Source: a bacterium (GTDB lineage: Bacteria; Bacillota_A; Clostridia; Lachnospirales; Lachnospiraceae). Taken from it: DNA of 24,961 nt. The notes beneath the pieces are model-generated. The model made no database searches. It was not told where the DNA came from and saw only the letters and a list, made by a program, of their open reading frames with translations. This document shows, piece after piece, positions 24,940 to 24,961 of this stretch. The first letter of the stretch is position 1; every line of letters starts with the position of its first letter. The stretch covers positions 1-24,961 of the forward strand of contig SFQZ01000039.1 of NCBI GenBank assembly GCA_004562915.1, in the 5' to 3' direction. Position numbers and translations under genes: made by a program.

Positions 24940-24961
24940 TTAAGAGAACAATGTTGCCAGC
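24940..24961 (-). CDS. C-terminal end of an upstream gene, possibly Maff2 family (partial)
   Basis: Only six sense codons and a TAA stop are visible, reading LATLFS. The position just upstream of the VirB6-like gene is where related clostridial elements carry a small Maff2-family membrane protein, and a short hydrophobic ending fits that family. Six residues cannot establish identity, so the call rests mainly on gene order. If real, the stop lies 12 bases before the next start. Confidence 0.3.

Overview
The window is an internal block of a Gram-positive integrative conjugative element (ICE), most like the Tn1549/CTn-type elements of gut Clostridia (Lachnospiraceae and relatives, Clostridioides difficile). 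This is supported by family recognition (PrgI, VirB4, VirB6/TrbL, DUF3789, CD1108-type wall hydrolase, DUF4315, DUF4366, TopB, methylase-helicase), strong AGGAGG ribosome sites, low-to-moderate GC, and a sortase-type wall anchor. The species cannot be named from the sequence. Every gene supported here lies on the minus strand, so transcription runs from high to low coordinates.

The layout in transcription order is as follows. (1) At 24961-21105 is the type IV secretion core: the last codons of a possible Maff2-type protein, a VirB6/TrbL-like membrane protein, PrgI, the VirB4 ATPase and a 36-residue DUF3789 membrane peptide. (2) At 21101-16561 is the cell-wall crossing module: a CD1108-type protein with 3D, M23 and NlpC/P60 domains, a DUF4315 coiled-coil protein and a DUF4366 surface protein with an acidic cytoplasmic tail. 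(3) At 16560-14488 is topoisomerase III. (4) At 14419-8123 is a 2098-residue sortase-anchored adhesin with a thioester-like head and about 14 CnaB/SpaA domains, bounded on both sides by short hairpins. (5) At 8050-6421 are a 46-residue basic protein, a DUF5688 protein and a 102-residue unknown. (6) From 6417 to the window edge is the N-terminal 2139 residues of a giant N6-methylase/SNF2-helicase protein, open without a stop in this stretch. A complete TnpV-family gene lies inside it in another reading frame, with its own strong ribosome site.

Genes are tightly packed, with overlaps or gaps of a few bases and several Shine-Dalgarno sites inside the preceding gene. No gap exceeds about 75 bases. 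The three gaps of that size (14420-14487, 8051-8122, 6730-6802) each hold an inverted repeat. The window has no relaxase, coupling protein, integrase, attachment site, sortase, tRNA, rRNA or CRISPR array; in related elements the transfer genes among these lie outside this block.

How the genes work together (inferred from families): VirB4, VirB6 and PrgI build the DNA translocation channel. The CD1108 hydrolase opens peptidoglycan for it. DUF4315 and DUF4366 are associated parts of unknown function. TopB and the methylase-helicase process or protect the element's DNA, and the adhesin probably promotes contact with recipient cells or host surfaces. The most notable signals are the tnpV gene nested in the linker of the methylase-helicase, and a QLSLF sliding-clamp-type motif in that same linker exactly where tnpV ends.
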